64,000 nucleotides of DNA from Methanoplanus sp. FWC-SCC4. GTDB taxonomy: Archaea > Halobacteriota > Methanomicrobia > Methanomicrobiales > Methanomicrobiaceae. The notes beneath the pieces were generated by a model, which worked only from the letters and a program-made list of their open reading frames with translations, ran no database searches and was not told where the DNA came from. Made by a program: the position numbers and the translations under genes. Location of the stretch: positions 1,790,370-1,854,369 of the forward strand of contig NZ_CP043875.1 in NCBI RefSeq assembly GCF_032878975.1, written 5' to 3'. Positions 8,296 to 17,232 of this stretch are shown here, one piece after another; position 1 is the first letter of the stretch, and every line of letters begins with the position of its first letter.

Positions 8296-9720
8296 TCAAA
8301 GCCCGTCATTGTTATATCTTATCGGCGGTCTTTTACCTTTCTTTCCGCCTCTTTTATTCCCCCTTGTGTAATTCATCGCAAGATATACCCCTCCTCCGAT
8401 GAGAACGATTGCTGCAATAACCCCGCCGACAAACAGAACATTAAACGATTTCTTTAAAACAAGGTTTATAGTAATTTCCTGACTCCCCAGAGGTACATCC
8501 CTTATCTCATTAAACGATTCATATTCTTTTGCCGAAACTTCAAATGAATACTGGGAGTTTGTAATAAGATCTGTCTTCAGTTTCCCCTGTGCATCAGTTA
8601 CGCCGATATTTTTTCCATTGACTAAAACCGCAGCATTAGGAACGAGTTTTTGATCATTGTCCTGAACAATGATTGTGGCCTTTGCAGTGGAAAATGCCAG
8701 TGTTGCAATGATGTTTTCATCGCTACCGTCAATATTCTTCTCCAGCTTCCAGGTATCATATCCGGTTTTTCTGACCTCAAATGAATGGATTCCGGAAGAG
8801 AGTTTGGTAACCGGACTTCTGCCATAGGTATCGGAACTTCCAAACAACTGGTCGTCGATGTAGATCTCTGCATTCTCAACAGGGACTTTTTCAGAGTTAT
8901 AAACTGAAACAGTTACCGGATAAAGACTCTTAGAGAGAGTTGCCGAATAGATGATGTCATCGCTTGCAAAGAAGTGATTCTCTTCAAATGTCTGGTATTG
9001 CGACTTTTCAATCCTTATATCATACGATCTTTCATGCTCAATGTAAAGGGTCACTTTCCCTTCAGAACCTGTCTCTCCTGCAAGTTTGTCGTCAATGTAA
9101 ATCTCCGCACCTGAGAGGGGTGCTTTTGTGGTACCTGTCGATTCCCCGTCTTTTATCTGAAAAATTACAAGATCGTTTCTTTTAAGGAGATAGTCCACCT
9201 TTTTGGAGGTTGTATCCACTTCAACCGACTTGATGATTGTTTCATAACGGGGCATCTGCACCTCAACATTGTATGTCGCACTAAGGGGAACTTCAAACTC
9301 GGCACTTCCCGTTGAATCAGTTGATTCACTGTCGGTTATGTCAGTTCCGGACACCTTTACAAGTGCATTTCCAATCGGTTCAAGGGTATCAGAGTCCATT
9401 ACGTTTATCTGAAGTATTCCTTTCTGTCTGATTACATCAGCAACTACAGAGCCTGTGCCGGGCGATATTAAATCGTTCCAGTATTTGTAACCGCTTTTTT
9501 CAACTCCAAGTCTGAAGTTTGAAGAAAACGAATGTGAGTAAACCAGTTTTCCAAGCGAGTTTGTGCTTCCGATGTAATTGCCGTCAATATATACGGATGC
9601 ACCGGTCACAGGAGACTGATCAATATTATCACGCACTGTTACGGTAAGTGTGGTTGCCTGAACAACACAGCAGATCGCTCCGAGTAATATTAAGAGTGCA
9701 AGAAAGCGACGAAGATCCAT
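8296..9720 (-). CDS. Surface protein with carboxypeptidase-regulatory/PEGA-like repeats and C-terminal anchor
   Basis: This 474-residue protein has a signal peptide (MDLRRFLALLILLGAICC...), then about five repeats of roughly 80 residues. Each repeat contains the pattern VTGASVYIDGNYIGSTNSLG or AEIYIDDQLFGSSDTYGR, the PEGA / carboxypeptidase-regulatory beta-sandwich seen in archaeal surface proteins. A single membrane helix at about 428-450 is followed by a very basic tail (RGNKRGGKKGKR), so the repeats face outward. The ATG at 9720 lies about 30 bases from a TATA box, which suggests a near-leaderless message. The role is probably structural or adhesive. No enzyme motif is visible. Confidence 0.85.
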   Translation of the reverse strand: MDLRRFLALLILLGAICCVVQATTLTVTVRDNIDQSPVTGASVYIDGNYIGSTNSLGKLVYSHSFSSNFRLGVEKSGYKYWNDLISPGTGSVVADVIRQKGILQINVMDSDTLEPIGNALVKVSGTDITDSESTDSTGSAEFEVPLSATYNVEVQMPRYETIIKSVEVDTTSKKVDYLLKRNDLVIFQIKDGESTGTTKAPLSGAEIYIDDKLAGETGSEGKVTLYIEHERSYDIRIEKSQYQTFEENHFFASDDIIYSATLSKSLYPVTVSVYNSEKVPVENAEIYIDDQLFGSSDTYGRSPVTKLSSGIHSFEVRKTGYDTWKLEKNIDGSDENIIATLAFSTAKATIIVQDNDQKLVPNAAVLVNGKNIGVTDAQGKLKTDLITNSQYSFEVSAKEYESFNEIRDVPLGSQEITINLVLKKSFNVLFVGGVIAAIVLIGGGVYLAMNYTRGNKRGGKKGKRPPIRYNNDGL

Positions 9721-9745
9721 AGAAGGTTATTTTGCTTTCATAGGC

Positions 9746-9755
9746 TTTATATTGT
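9746..9755 (-). promoter_or_regulatory. TATA box of the PEGA-like surface protein gene
   Basis: CAATATAAAG on the minus strand is centred about 30 bases before the ATG at 9720, placing the transcription start within a few bases of the start codon. Confidence 0.5.
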
Positions 9756-10076
9756 GCGGATATCAGGAGATTTCTAAATAATTAATACAAAATACTCTCA
9801 TCAGGAATTTATTTTTCAAATCCAGGACGTCAGGCAATGAAACATACAAATTTGGTTTTTTGCATTAAAGACTGATTAATTCAAATCAGGATTTTAAAGG
9901 CCAAAGGAATACAGGCGATACAAAACAATACAAAATAATCAGGTAAAACAAATTATTTAAACTGCATTAAAATTGTATTAAACAACCAAAAACAGCTTTT
10001 TTTGAATCTTTTCTTTTATTTTATTCAAAGATTCTGAATTTTCCGGATGATTTAATTGATTAATTTAAAAGTTTTC

Positions 10077-10084
10077 AAAAAAAA
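10077..10084 (-). terminator. T8 terminator after the S-layer gene
   Basis: The minus strand has an uninterrupted T8 run about 18 bases after the S-layer stop codon, followed by further T-rich sequence. No hairpin is needed for this archaeal type. Confidence 0.5.
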
Positions 10085-10101
10085 GATTTGATTTTGGAAA
10101 T

Positions 10102-12579
10102 TTAGTCCTTTCTAAGAACCAGTGCTGCTACTGCTCCAAGACCAATGAGTGCAACAAATGCGCCAAATCCTGGTGCTGCTGTTGGCTCGACAGGTGCTGT
10201 GGTTGCTGTAGGTTCAACTGGTGCTGTGGTTTCTGTAGGTTCAACAGGTGCTTCTGTTGGTTTTACAGGTTCGCCCTTAAGGACTGTGAATGTGGTGGTT
10301 GCTGTTGCGTCAGCTTCGATAGCTTCAACGTTTACGATGTAATCGTCTGGCTTGAATGCTGCTGCATCAACGTCCATTGACCATTCATTGAATGTTTCGC
10401 CTGCTGTGACCTTTACGGTCTCGGTCTTTCCTGAGAATTCGCCGCTCTGTGTCTTCTGTGTTGGGCTGAATGATGAAGATGTAACTTCAACAATCAGATC
10501 ATCATCGACTGCGAGGTTGGTTGTACCGGAGATCTTGAACTGGTCACCAACGTAGTGGTCACCAACTGAGTTGATCCTGATCCATGGCTCTTCTACGAGG
10601 AAGGTCAGTTTTGTGTATGTATCATCAATGTCAGGTGAGTTGATTGCATTGATAAGTGCTTCTGCAGCGTCTGAGCCCTGAAGCTTACCTGTACCTGCAA
10701 TAATGAACTGGCTGTTTGCTGTACCGGATACTGTTTCCTGTACGTATACAATGCCGCCAACGCCTGCTGATACATCTACATCAAATACATCATTGTACAT
10801 CGGGTGCTGAACAACTACAAAGTACTGTCCTGATGCCATGTCCTTTGTGGTTGCTGTTCCGACTTCGTACTCGAATGAGCCGTCATCGTTGACAGTCTCT
10901 GTTTCCATTGATGATGTTGCTGCTCCGTTCCAGTAGTTCTTTCCGAGAATCCAGATTGCAACACCCTGTGTTGGGTTGCCTTCTGCTGTTCCGCGGATGT
11001 AGAACTTGTCACCTTTTGCAACTGTTGATGCAGAGGTGGTTGCTGTTACGAATGGCTTCTTGACAACAATTGAGATTGTGTCATATTTTGTGCCTGAAAG
11101 GTGAGACTTGTCATATGGCTGGTTTACTGCATAGATAGTGTATGTACCTGCATCAAGACCAACTGTTGCTGTGTCCCACTTGTAGTCCCATGTGTCATCG
11201 GACTTTACAGGTCTTGAAATGAATGTACTTGCAACATTGTTTGTGACTGCTGTTGCAGGTGTAAGAAGCTGTCCACCAGCTACCGGCAGGTTTGGACCTG
11301 TGATGAAGAGGTATGTGTTGTCGCCGTCAGTGTTTGTACCTGAGAGTTCAACTTCTTCTCCAAGGTAGTACGAACCGTCACCGGATGCTGTGATTGTAAC
11401 TGCACCCTTCTCGACTGTAACCTTTACAGTGTCATACATGTTGTCTGCTGGAAGTCCTCTCTGGACACGGATCTTGTATGTTGAATCCTTTGTGTTTGTG
11501 TCTGTTGAGAAACCAACTGTTACTTTACCACTGGATGATGTTGTGACATTTGCACAGTATAACTCAGGGTTTGTTGTTGGTATATCCATTGAGACGTTTG
11601 TGCCTGTCTTATAGGTATAATTCCATGCACCTGCATTAAGAGTTACATCCTTCTGGTTTGCAATGATTACCGGTGGGAATTCTGTTGCACCAAAACTGTG
11701 TGTTCCGGAAACCCAGAGAATGTACTCTGTGGATGGCTTACCTTCAACTGTAACTGCAAACTGGTTGTTACGTACAACTGTTTCCTTGTCAGCAGTGAGT
11801 GTAATTGTTTCTTTGTCAAGTGTTACTTCCACTGTTGGTGAAACTGTCTTGCCAGATACACTGCCAAGGTTGTCCTTCATTGAGTTGACATTGGACTCAA
11901 CCCATACCTTGTAGGTACCTGAGGCATATGTGGAAATAGATGTGTCCCATATTGCATTTGCAGGAGCTGATGCGTCCCCACCGACATAGAATTTCTGTGC
12001 GGATGGCTGAATTGCTGTAAGAGGTGTTGAAGCAGAACTGTTCACAAGTGCTGTGAGTGTAATTCCATCAGGAGTCTGAACTTTTACAGTAAGTCCTCCG
12101 ACTGCACCAGCACGCTCATTGAAGATGCTGTACAGATTTGACTGGAATGCAATGTTAAGCAGATCGTCTGTAATTGCAGTTTCGCCTGTAATATCTTCAT
12201 TGCCAGCTGTTACATCATAAATCTGGACATTTGAAATGCTTGGGTACTGTACGTTGAATACAGCTTCCTTGTCAGCATAAACAGATGTGTTATACCAGAA
12301 ACCGGTTCTGGTTCCAAAGTCTGATTCACCAATAATGACACTTGAATTGCTTCCAAGGTCTAATGGGAAAGCTGTTGAAGTTGAGTCTTTAAACCAATAG
12401 ATGGTAGTTGAAGCTCCGTCTATACATTGTGAAATATTGAGGCCTTCTTCCCCAACAAACACTGTATCGCCCTTCTGAATGGATTTAATAGCATCAGTTG
12501 ATGCCATTGCTGGCGCAACTGCGAAAAGTGCCATTACAAGAAGTGCAAAAAGTGCAATTCCGAATTTTTTACTTGTCAT
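10102..12579 (-). CDS. S-layer glycoprotein with PGF-type C-terminal sorting signal
   Basis: This 825-residue protein is very probably the main surface-layer protein. It has a signal peptide (MTSKKFGIALFALLVMALFA...APAMA) and a long, Ser/Thr-rich, beta-strand body made of repeated domains. A Thr/Pro/Glu stalk follows (PVEPTETTAPVEPTATTAPV). The C-terminus has PGFG, a hydrophobic helix, and RKD. This PGF-CTERM layout is recognised by archaeosortase, which cleaves and lipid-anchors the product. ATG 12579 is preceded by AAGGAGG with a 5-base gap, so the in-frame extension toward 12633 is leader sequence. The stalk is encoded by imperfect DNA repeats. The protein resembles methanogen S-layer proteins, and many N-glycosylation sequons (NxS/T) are present. 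Confidence 0.9.
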   Translation of the reverse strand: MTSKKFGIALFALLVMALFAVAPAMASTDAIKSIQKGDTVFVGEEGLNISQCIDGASTTIYWFKDSTSTAFPLDLGSNSSVIIGESDFGTRTGFWYNTSVYADKEAVFNVQYPSISNVQIYDVTAGNEDITGETAITDDLLNIAFQSNLYSIFNERAGAVGGLTVKVQTPDGITLTALVNSSASTPLTAIQPSAQKFYVGGDASAPANAIWDTSISTYASGTYKVWVESNVNSMKDNLGSVSGKTVSPTVEVTLDKETITLTADKETVVRNNQFAVTVEGKPSTEYILWVSGTHSFGATEFPPVIIANQKDVTLNAGAWNYTYKTGTNVSMDIPTTNPELYCANVTTSSSGKVTVGFSTDTNTKDSTYKIRVQRGLPADNMYDTVKVTVEKGAVTITASGDGSYYLGEEVELSGTNTDGDNTYLFITGPNLPVAGGQLLTPATAVTNNVASTFISRPVKSDDTWDYKWDTATVGLDAGTYTIYAVNQPYDKSHLSGTKYDTISIVVKKPFVTATTSASTVAKGDKFYIRGTAEGNPTQGVAIWILGKNYWNGAATSSMETETVNDDGSFEYEVGTATTKDMASGQYFVVVQHPMYNDVFDVDVSAGVGGIVYVQETVSGTANSQFIIAGTGKLQGSDAAEALINAINSPDIDDTYTKLTFLVEEPWIRINSVGDHYVGDQFKISGTTNLAVDDDLIVEVTSSSFSPTQKTQSGEFSGKTETVKVTAGETFNEWSMDVDAAAFKPDDYIVNVEAIEADATATTTFTVLKGEPVKPTEAPVEPTETTAPVEPTATTAPVEPTAAPGFGAFVALIGLGAVAALVLRKD

Positions 12580-12623
12580 ATAATCCTCCTTAACATACGA
12601 TTTAAGGATCAGGCAGTCAACAA

Positions 12624-12643
12624 TATTCGACACATGTCGAATA
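12624..12643. promoter_or_regulatory. 9-bp inverted repeat in the S-layer leader
   Basis: TATTCGACA and TGTCGAATA are perfect inverted repeats separated by 2 bases (CA). The element lies 45 bases before the S-layer ATG and downstream of both candidate TATA boxes, so it is transcribed. The 2-base gap suits a DNA operator better than an RNA hairpin, although an RNA stem of 8 pairs with a 4-base loop is possible. Confidence 0.5.
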
Positions 12644-12703
12644 AAGATTCACCTTGCCCCATACTCCGAACGACGGAATATACAGCACTATTTGTAGAAC
12701 ACT

Positions 12704-12712
12704 TAATATATC
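12704..12712 (-). promoter_or_regulatory. Probable TATA box of the S-layer gene
   Basis: ATATATTAA on the minus strand predicts a start near 12682 and a leader of about 100 bases. A second candidate, GTATATTCC at 12677-12685, would give about 75 bases. Long leaders are common on highly expressed S-layer messages. Confidence 0.45.
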
Positions 12713-13166
12713 CTTTGTGGTCGAAAGGACGCATCCATCAATATAAAGAAGGCTAAATTAAAAGCCTCAGAGGCCTCATTTTACCAGCAAAGAGTAAGTC
12801 GGGTAAAACAGACCCATCGTTATATTACGCATATCAATAAATCCGGCATTTTATTGCCTTGTCGACAATGCCTGAAATCCACCCCGATGATAGAACAGAT
12901 TGTGGATAATTAATACAGGCATATGCGCCCACACTGCAGACAGAGCAGGTGATAAAAAGCACTGACTTTCGGAGGAGAGACTGAAACTAAATTTTCAAAA
13001 ATCACCCGTATATCCAGATATTTTTTACATGCCTGACTTTTTTTCACTGCATATACAAAGACAGACCAGCCTCCCCGGTTTTCACCTGCCCGCCACGAAC
13101 GTTTCGTCAGATTAATTAATCATTACAGACAGATAAAGTAGTGCAAGTTCTGATAAGAACAAAAGA
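12713..13166. other. Intergenic region between S-layer gene and tRNA-Gln
   Basis: I see no supportable protein gene. It holds the upstream part of the S-layer promoter, a short inverted repeat AGGCT/AGCCT near 12750-12768, and a 10-bp palindrome TTGTCGACAA at 12859-12868 whose core resembles the GTCGA of the S-layer leader repeat. Near 12970 a GGAGGAGAG run looks like a ribosome-binding site, but no start codon and open frame follow. Confidence 0.4.
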
Positions 13167-13239
13167 AGTCCGGTAGTGTAGCGGTCAATCATGTGGGACT
13201 CTGGATCCTGCGACAGCAGTTCGAATCTGCTCCGGACTA
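13167..13239 (+). tRNA. tRNA-Gln(CTG)
   Basis: The acceptor AGTCCGG (13167-13173) pairs with CCGGACT (13232-13238), and the discriminator is A. The T arm is AGCAG-TTCGAAT-CTGCT. The anticodon loop CTCTGGA gives CTG; its stem includes wobble pairs. The D arm matches that of the tRNA-Gln(TTG) at 50595. No CCA is encoded. Confidence 0.9.
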
Positions 13240-13689
13240 TTACATTTTTTGTCGAGCATTTAATACGATCTTTTCTTTGCGTCTATGGCAATTCATGACT
13301 TATTTGAGATTTGGTAATTAAGTCACTCTTTAGATCTTTTAAATTTGGATCTTTTAGATCTTAAAAAATGGTATATGACACCAGGGATTCCGGTAATCAG
13401 TTTACAGAAATCCCCAGTACCAAACCACACAATGAACATTTTTATCCATTTTAATGCCCTTCTTTCAAAGATACCACATTATTTTGGATAATAGAGATAT
13501 TCTGGACATTAGCCAATACAAAAGAGTAAAAGAAACTATCAAACTAAAAAGTTAGTTTAAATTTATATTAGAATTTATCTCAATATCTAAAATAAAGAGA
13601 AATATTATCCGGGAATCTTTCAGAATAACAGCATCATTTTAGCTTTTTTCAGATTCCGGATTATAAATTATGGTAAAAACCGTCTCCTT
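13240..13689. other. AT-rich intergenic region with short repeats
   Basis: I see no gene on either strand. Between 13331 and 13365, GATCTT recurs three times in a mirrored, AT-rich arrangement (TTTAGATCTTTTAAATTTGG, then ATCTTTTAGATCTTA). At 13541-13558 the arms AAACTAA and TTAGTTT form a 7-bp inverted repeat with a 4-base gap. Either could be the remains of regulatory DNA. Confidence 0.4.
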
Positions 13690-14394
13690 TCAGGCCAGAA
13701 ATGCAGCAATAATCCCTGTTAAAAAAATACCATCAAAAGTTCCGGCACCGCCTATGCTTGCAACAGGAGCCCCAAGCTCCCCGAGCTTTTTAAGATTTAA
13801 GATATCTGCACCCACAAGTGTCCCGATTGTGCCGGCGACGTAAGCTATCACAGGCGCTGCAAGGGGAATACCCCACGAGAGCACAATACCACAGATAAGT
13901 GCACATAAAGGCGGGATTAAAAGCGGTGTTGCAATCCCAAGCCCCTGAACAGGTTTTGCCGACAGGTGCACAACTATTGTGACAATCAAAATCCCGATTA
14001 ATGCAGATGACAGGATAAGAGTGCTTCCCGGGATAAATGCAATCTTTAGCAGGAGAACCAAAGATACGAGAACAGGTATTACCGCACCTCCGAGATTTAT
14101 CGCAACTGTGGTCTCGGATGAAAATTCAGGCACCTTGTACATTTTGCTCATCAGATGGCCGTGCGGGACCCGGACAGTCGAATACTCGTTTTTTATACGG
14201 GTTACAGGAATGTTGATGAAACTTCCGACTATCATTGCAACCACCAGAAAGATGACCTGCCATGTCTCAAACCCAAGCTTATGCAGTGCTCCGCCGATTA
14301 TTCCAAGGAACAGGAGAGGCAGCATAATGATTAATGCCAGAATCAAAAACAGCAAAAGAAATACCGAAAACGGATTGAAAAAGTATCTCTGCAT
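13690..14394 (-). CDS. DUF1614 family multi-pass membrane protein
   Basis: This 234-residue protein is almost entirely membrane spanning, with about six to seven helices. Its glycine-rich segments (GGAVIPVLVSL, SIGGAGTFDGIFLTG) match DUF1614, a family of unknown function common in methanogens. The frame can be extended to a TTG at 14418, but ATG 14394 starts at a natural N-terminus (MQRYFFNPFSVFLLL). It is transcribed in the same direction as the flpA-nop5 pair but is separated from it by 83 bases, so it may have its own promoter. Transport of a small solute is a guess only. Confidence 0.75.
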   Translation of the reverse strand: MQRYFFNPFSVFLLLFLILALIIMLPLLFLGIIGGALHKLGFETWQVIFLVVAMIVGSFINIPVTRIKNEYSTVRVPHGHLMSKMYKVPEFSSETTVAINLGGAVIPVLVSLVLLLKIAFIPGSTLILSSALIGILIVTIVVHLSAKPVQGLGIATPLLIPPLCALICGIVLSWGIPLAAPVIAYVAGTIGTLVGADILNLKKLGELGAPVASIGGAGTFDGIFLTGIIAAFLA

Positions 14395-14477
14395 AACTAA
14401 AGAGAAATTTACAGACAAAAATAGTTATAGGTATCGATAAAAACAAAACCAAAAATCACAGTTAGAAATATGAAAAT

Positions 14478-15089
14478 TTAGTTTTTGGAGACCTTTTCAC
14501 AGATGATGCATGCATGATCGTGATGATAGGGCTCAAGCCAGCATGTGTCTTTTATGATAAGACCTGCATCCTCAAGTTCAGCAAGTGTGTTTTCAAAAAC
14601 ATCCTTCGGAACAAGGGTTACGTCAACACTACGGGTTTTTAGCATAAGTATGACTTCTCCGCCCAATTTGAGGAAAGGCAGATTTGCTATTGCAATCTCG
14701 GCCTGATTCGGCTGTGCAACATCCTGATAGATCAAATCAACTTCCTCTACAAAGGGTGCATACTCTTCAGGCCTTGTAGCATCCCCCATTATCGGTATTA
14801 TATTCTTCCTCCTTCCTGCGACAACGATTAAATCCTGCATTGGCCGTGGTGCAAACTCAACGGCGTAAACGCATTCGACATAATCTGCAAAGTGGGAAAC
14901 GGTTGTTCCGTTCGCAGCCCCGAGATAAAGAACCTTTTGTGATGGAAGCAGATCGACATCTTTCCTGATCATTGCAAGTGCGGCAAACTTGCTCCTGTAC
15001 GGATCCCATACACGATGGCCCTTAATCATCTTCTCGCTGTAAACGCCACCCTGACCTTTTGAAACCAGAATTCCCTCAATTCTTATCAT
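14478..15089 (-). CDS. flpA: Fibrillarin-like rRNA/tRNA 2'-O-methyltransferase
   Basis: This 203-residue protein is the methyltransferase of the archaeal C/D-box RNP, which methylates ribose 2'-OH groups in rRNA and tRNA under guide-RNA direction. The SAM-binding motif VLYLGAANGTTVSH is at about 53-66. GDATRPEEY and DLIYQDVAQPNQAE follow, as in fibrillarin. It overlaps the end of the upstream nop5 gene by 14 bases, which fits translational coupling of two proteins that form one complex. ATG 15089 (MIRIEG) is used; longer starts would intrude further into nop5. Confidence 0.95.
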   Translation of the reverse strand: MIRIEGILVSKGQGGVYSEKMIKGHRVWDPYRSKFAALAMIRKDVDLLPSQKVLYLGAANGTTVSHFADYVECVYAVEFAPRPMQDLIVVAGRRKNIIPIMGDATRPEEYAPFVEEVDLIYQDVAQPNQAEIAIANLPFLKLGGEVILMLKTRSVDVTLVPKDVFENTLAELEDAGLIIKDTCWLEPYHHDHACIICEKVSKN

Positions 15090-15966
15090 CTGTTTTTTCC
15101 TCCGCGACAGGCTCTCCAAGAGAGAATACATAGTCTATCCTCTCCTGTGCTTTTTCAATAAATTCAGGAACCGGCTCACCGCGATAGTAGTCAAGCTTAG
15201 CTGCAATAGAGAGTTTGCCGCCCAAAACCCTTGCAACCTTTCCCCTCACAGACGGTTTTGCATTGTGAATCCTCCTGTGCTGAAAAATAATTCCGTGTTT
15301 TGGGGAGGGTGTTCCCCCCCTCAGGTGTGTAAAAAGAGCACTTTCGGCACCAAGAACCTGTATTGTGGAACCAGGCATTCTTGATATCTGCATAAGACTG
15401 CCTGCACGGGAGATGAGTCTTGCAGCGACAAGGCCTCCGACAAGTGCACTACAGTTTGGTGCGATTATATCAGCACGGGATGATATCTCTTTCATAAGCC
15501 TCGTCCTCTCGGATGAGAGGCGATCTATCTCATAGCCAATCCGGCCAAGAGAGGTCTTGTCCCTTTTTATTATCCCAATCATCTTCTTTGCGTTAAGGGA
15601 CTTGTATTTCCGGGAAAACTTTGGATCGCGTACAAGATACCATTCGGTTGCACGCTCTATAAGGAGATTTATCACATGATCCATCTCATCAAGCATCCTC
15701 ACCATCTGGACAAGCTCAACATCGCCGCTTGTGTAATGCACTTTTATCTTTTTTTCCGCGATATTGATGCATATGTTCCTTAAAAGCCCGAAATATTCCT
15801 GACGATCCTTTGCAACACCGCATTTTAGTGCATCTTCGACACTAAGCGGAGTGAATGTTTTCATATCAGTATGAATCCGCACCGCCCGCTCTGCGAATGC
15901 ATTATTATCTCCTTTATAAGGGGTGCAACTGCCGTCTTCACCCACATCGCCGAACCAGTATTGCAT
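15076..15966 (-). CDS. nop5: NOP5/NOP58 C/D-box RNP scaffold protein
   Basis: This 296-residue protein bridges guide RNA-bound L7Ae and fibrillarin in the C/D-box methylation complex. The coiled-coil region lies around 85-165. The Nop RNA-binding domain spans about 165-290, with the core IAPNCSALVGGLVAARLISRAG and PGSTIQVLGAE. It is shorter than many archaeal homologues (often over 350), mainly at the N-terminus, and it lacks the lysine-rich tail. ATG 15966 follows GTGA four bases upstream; an in-frame GTG at 15975 is the alternative. It is followed by flpA with an overlap. Confidence 0.93.
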   Translation of the reverse strand: MQYWFGDVGEDGSCTPYKGDNNAFAERAVRIHTDMKTFTPLSVEDALKCGVAKDRQEYFGLLRNICINIAEKKIKVHYTSGDVELVQMVRMLDEMDHVINLLIERATEWYLVRDPKFSRKYKSLNAKKMIGIIKRDKTSLGRIGYEIDRLSSERTRLMKEISSRADIIAPNCSALVGGLVAARLISRAGSLMQISRMPGSTIQVLGAESALFTHLRGGTPSPKHGIIFQHRRIHNAKPSVRGKVARVLGGKLSIAAKLDYYRGEPVPEFIEKAQERIDYVFSLGEPVAEEKTDDKN

Positions 15967-16151
15967 AAAATTCACTTTTAAATCGTCTGCAATTGCACAT
16001 TAAATGTTCAGTTGTCAGAATTTTAAAATGGAAATACAGGATTATCAATTAATGCGAATTTGAGAGAGTAAGAGGTTCGTTATCAGGGAATTATTTGTTA
16101 AAAACATGAACCCTTATTACCAGCATTATACTAAATGTTAGGAAGCATCTG

Positions 16152-16180
16152 ATCTGATGATCAGATTTATAAAAAATATA
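16152..16180 (+). promoter_or_regulatory. Odd palindrome joined to the TATA box of the exchanger gene
   Basis: ATCTGAT-G-ATCAGAT (16152-16166) is a perfect inverted repeat with a single central base. It abuts TTTATAAAAAATATA (about 16166-16180), the likely TATA box, which predicts a start near 16198. A dyad immediately upstream of, or overlapping, the BRE/TATA is a typical position for a regulator. Confidence 0.45.
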
Positions 16181-16210
16181 TGTTGAACGGAGATTTCCGA
16201 CCTGGTAAAT

Positions 16211-17134
16211 ATGATATCTGAAATTTTTTTATTTGTTTTGGGGCTTGTTCTCCTCGTAAAAGGTGCCGACTACTTTGTCGAAGGGGGTGGCGGTCTTGCA
16301 TCAAGATACGGCGTTTCACCCACAACCATCGGAATAACCGTTATTGCATTCGGGACATCACTGCCTGAATTTGTCGTGAGTATTAACGCGGTTGCAACCG
16401 GAAATCAGGGCATTGCACTTGGAAATATTCTTGGAAGCAATATCGCAAATATTGCCCTTGTCCTTGCATTGTGCGCACTGATAAAACCGGTTATGTTTTC
16501 TGGAAAGCTTAGCAGGGGCAATGTCCTGACAGAGATGGTTTTAATGCTCTTTGCAACTGCCGTCTTTTCAATCCTTGCACTCAGGGGAACTCTTGACATC
16601 CTTGCAGGAATTGTATTTTTAATATTCTTCTCCGCAATTCTGATTTATTTATGGAAGAGCGGTGCAGTAAACAATGAAAAGATAGAGTCCCACGGAAAAG
16701 CGGACTATATTTTCATTGCCGGAGGTCTTCTTGGGGTAACAATAGGCTCTCAGTTTCTGCTAAACAGCGCTGTTTCCATTGCAACATTCCTCGGAATACC
16801 TGCATTTGTCATAGGAATGTCAATGGTTGCTATCGGAACATCACTTCCGGAACTTGCAACATCACTCGTGGCTATCCTGAAAGACCAGGGAGGTATTTCG
16901 GTTGGAAACATTCTCGGGAGCAATATATTCAATCTTCTCCTTGTCCTCGGCACAGGTGCCCTGATAAGACCGCTTGAGATTCCAGGGATAACAGACGTTC
17001 TGATAATGGCAGGGTTTTCTGTTGCCGCGATTGCATTATTCTATAAATCAAAAAAAGGAACAAGATTTTTTGCAGCGATGCTCCTTGCGGCTTATTTTGC
17101 CTATATGGGATATCTGTTCATTGCAGGGAATTAA
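16211..17134 (+). CDS. Sodium/calcium exchanger (CaCA family, YrbG type)
   Basis: This 307-residue membrane protein is built from two homologous halves of five helices. Each half carries the alpha-repeat signature GTSLPE (about residues 56 and 216) followed by GNILGSNIxN. These conserved acidic and polar residues form the ion-binding site of the Ca2+/cation antiporter family. The protein should exchange Na+ or H+ for Ca2+ at the cytoplasmic membrane. Length is normal and there is no regulatory loop. It stands alone and faces the divergent flpA-nop5 pair. Ion specificity cannot be read from the sequence. Confidence 0.92.
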   Translation: MISEIFLFVLGLVLLVKGADYFVEGGGGLASRYGVSPTTIGITVIAFGTSLPEFVVSINAVATGNQGIALGNILGSNIANIALVLALCALIKPVMFSGKLSRGNVLTEMVLMLFATAVFSILALRGTLDILAGIVFLIFFSAILIYLWKSGAVNNEKIESHGKADYIFIAGGLLGVTIGSQFLLNSAVSIATFLGIPAFVIGMSMVAIGTSLPELATSLVAILKDQGGISVGNILGSNIFNLLLVLGTGALIRPLEIPGITDVLIMAGFSVAAIALFYKSKKGTRFFAAMLLAAYFAYMGYLFIAGN

Positions 17135-17232
17135 TCTGACTTTTTTTCGTTAAGAACTGAAATATCAGGGTAAACAGTCAGGCTCCGCCATTTTTTATCC
17201 CAATTTTTAAAAAAACTCACATCGTTTTTTAA

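Larger units (their letters stand above)
9721..10101. other. Intergenic stretch between two surface-protein genes
   Basis: This AT-rich sequence has no supportable gene on either strand. At its left end it holds the promoter of the gene ending at 8296, with TATA box CAATATAAAG on the minus strand at 9746-9755. At its right end it holds the T-tract terminator of the S-layer gene. Confidence 0.6.

Noticed and set aside
12580-12633. In-frame upstream extension of the S-layer protein
   Set aside because: The strong AAGGAGG site before 12579 and the signal peptide at that position make the upstream part leader sequence, even though the frame is open.
15076-15131. Longer FlpA start upstream of 15089
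   Set aside because: It would extend the overlap with nop5 and adds no conserved residues.
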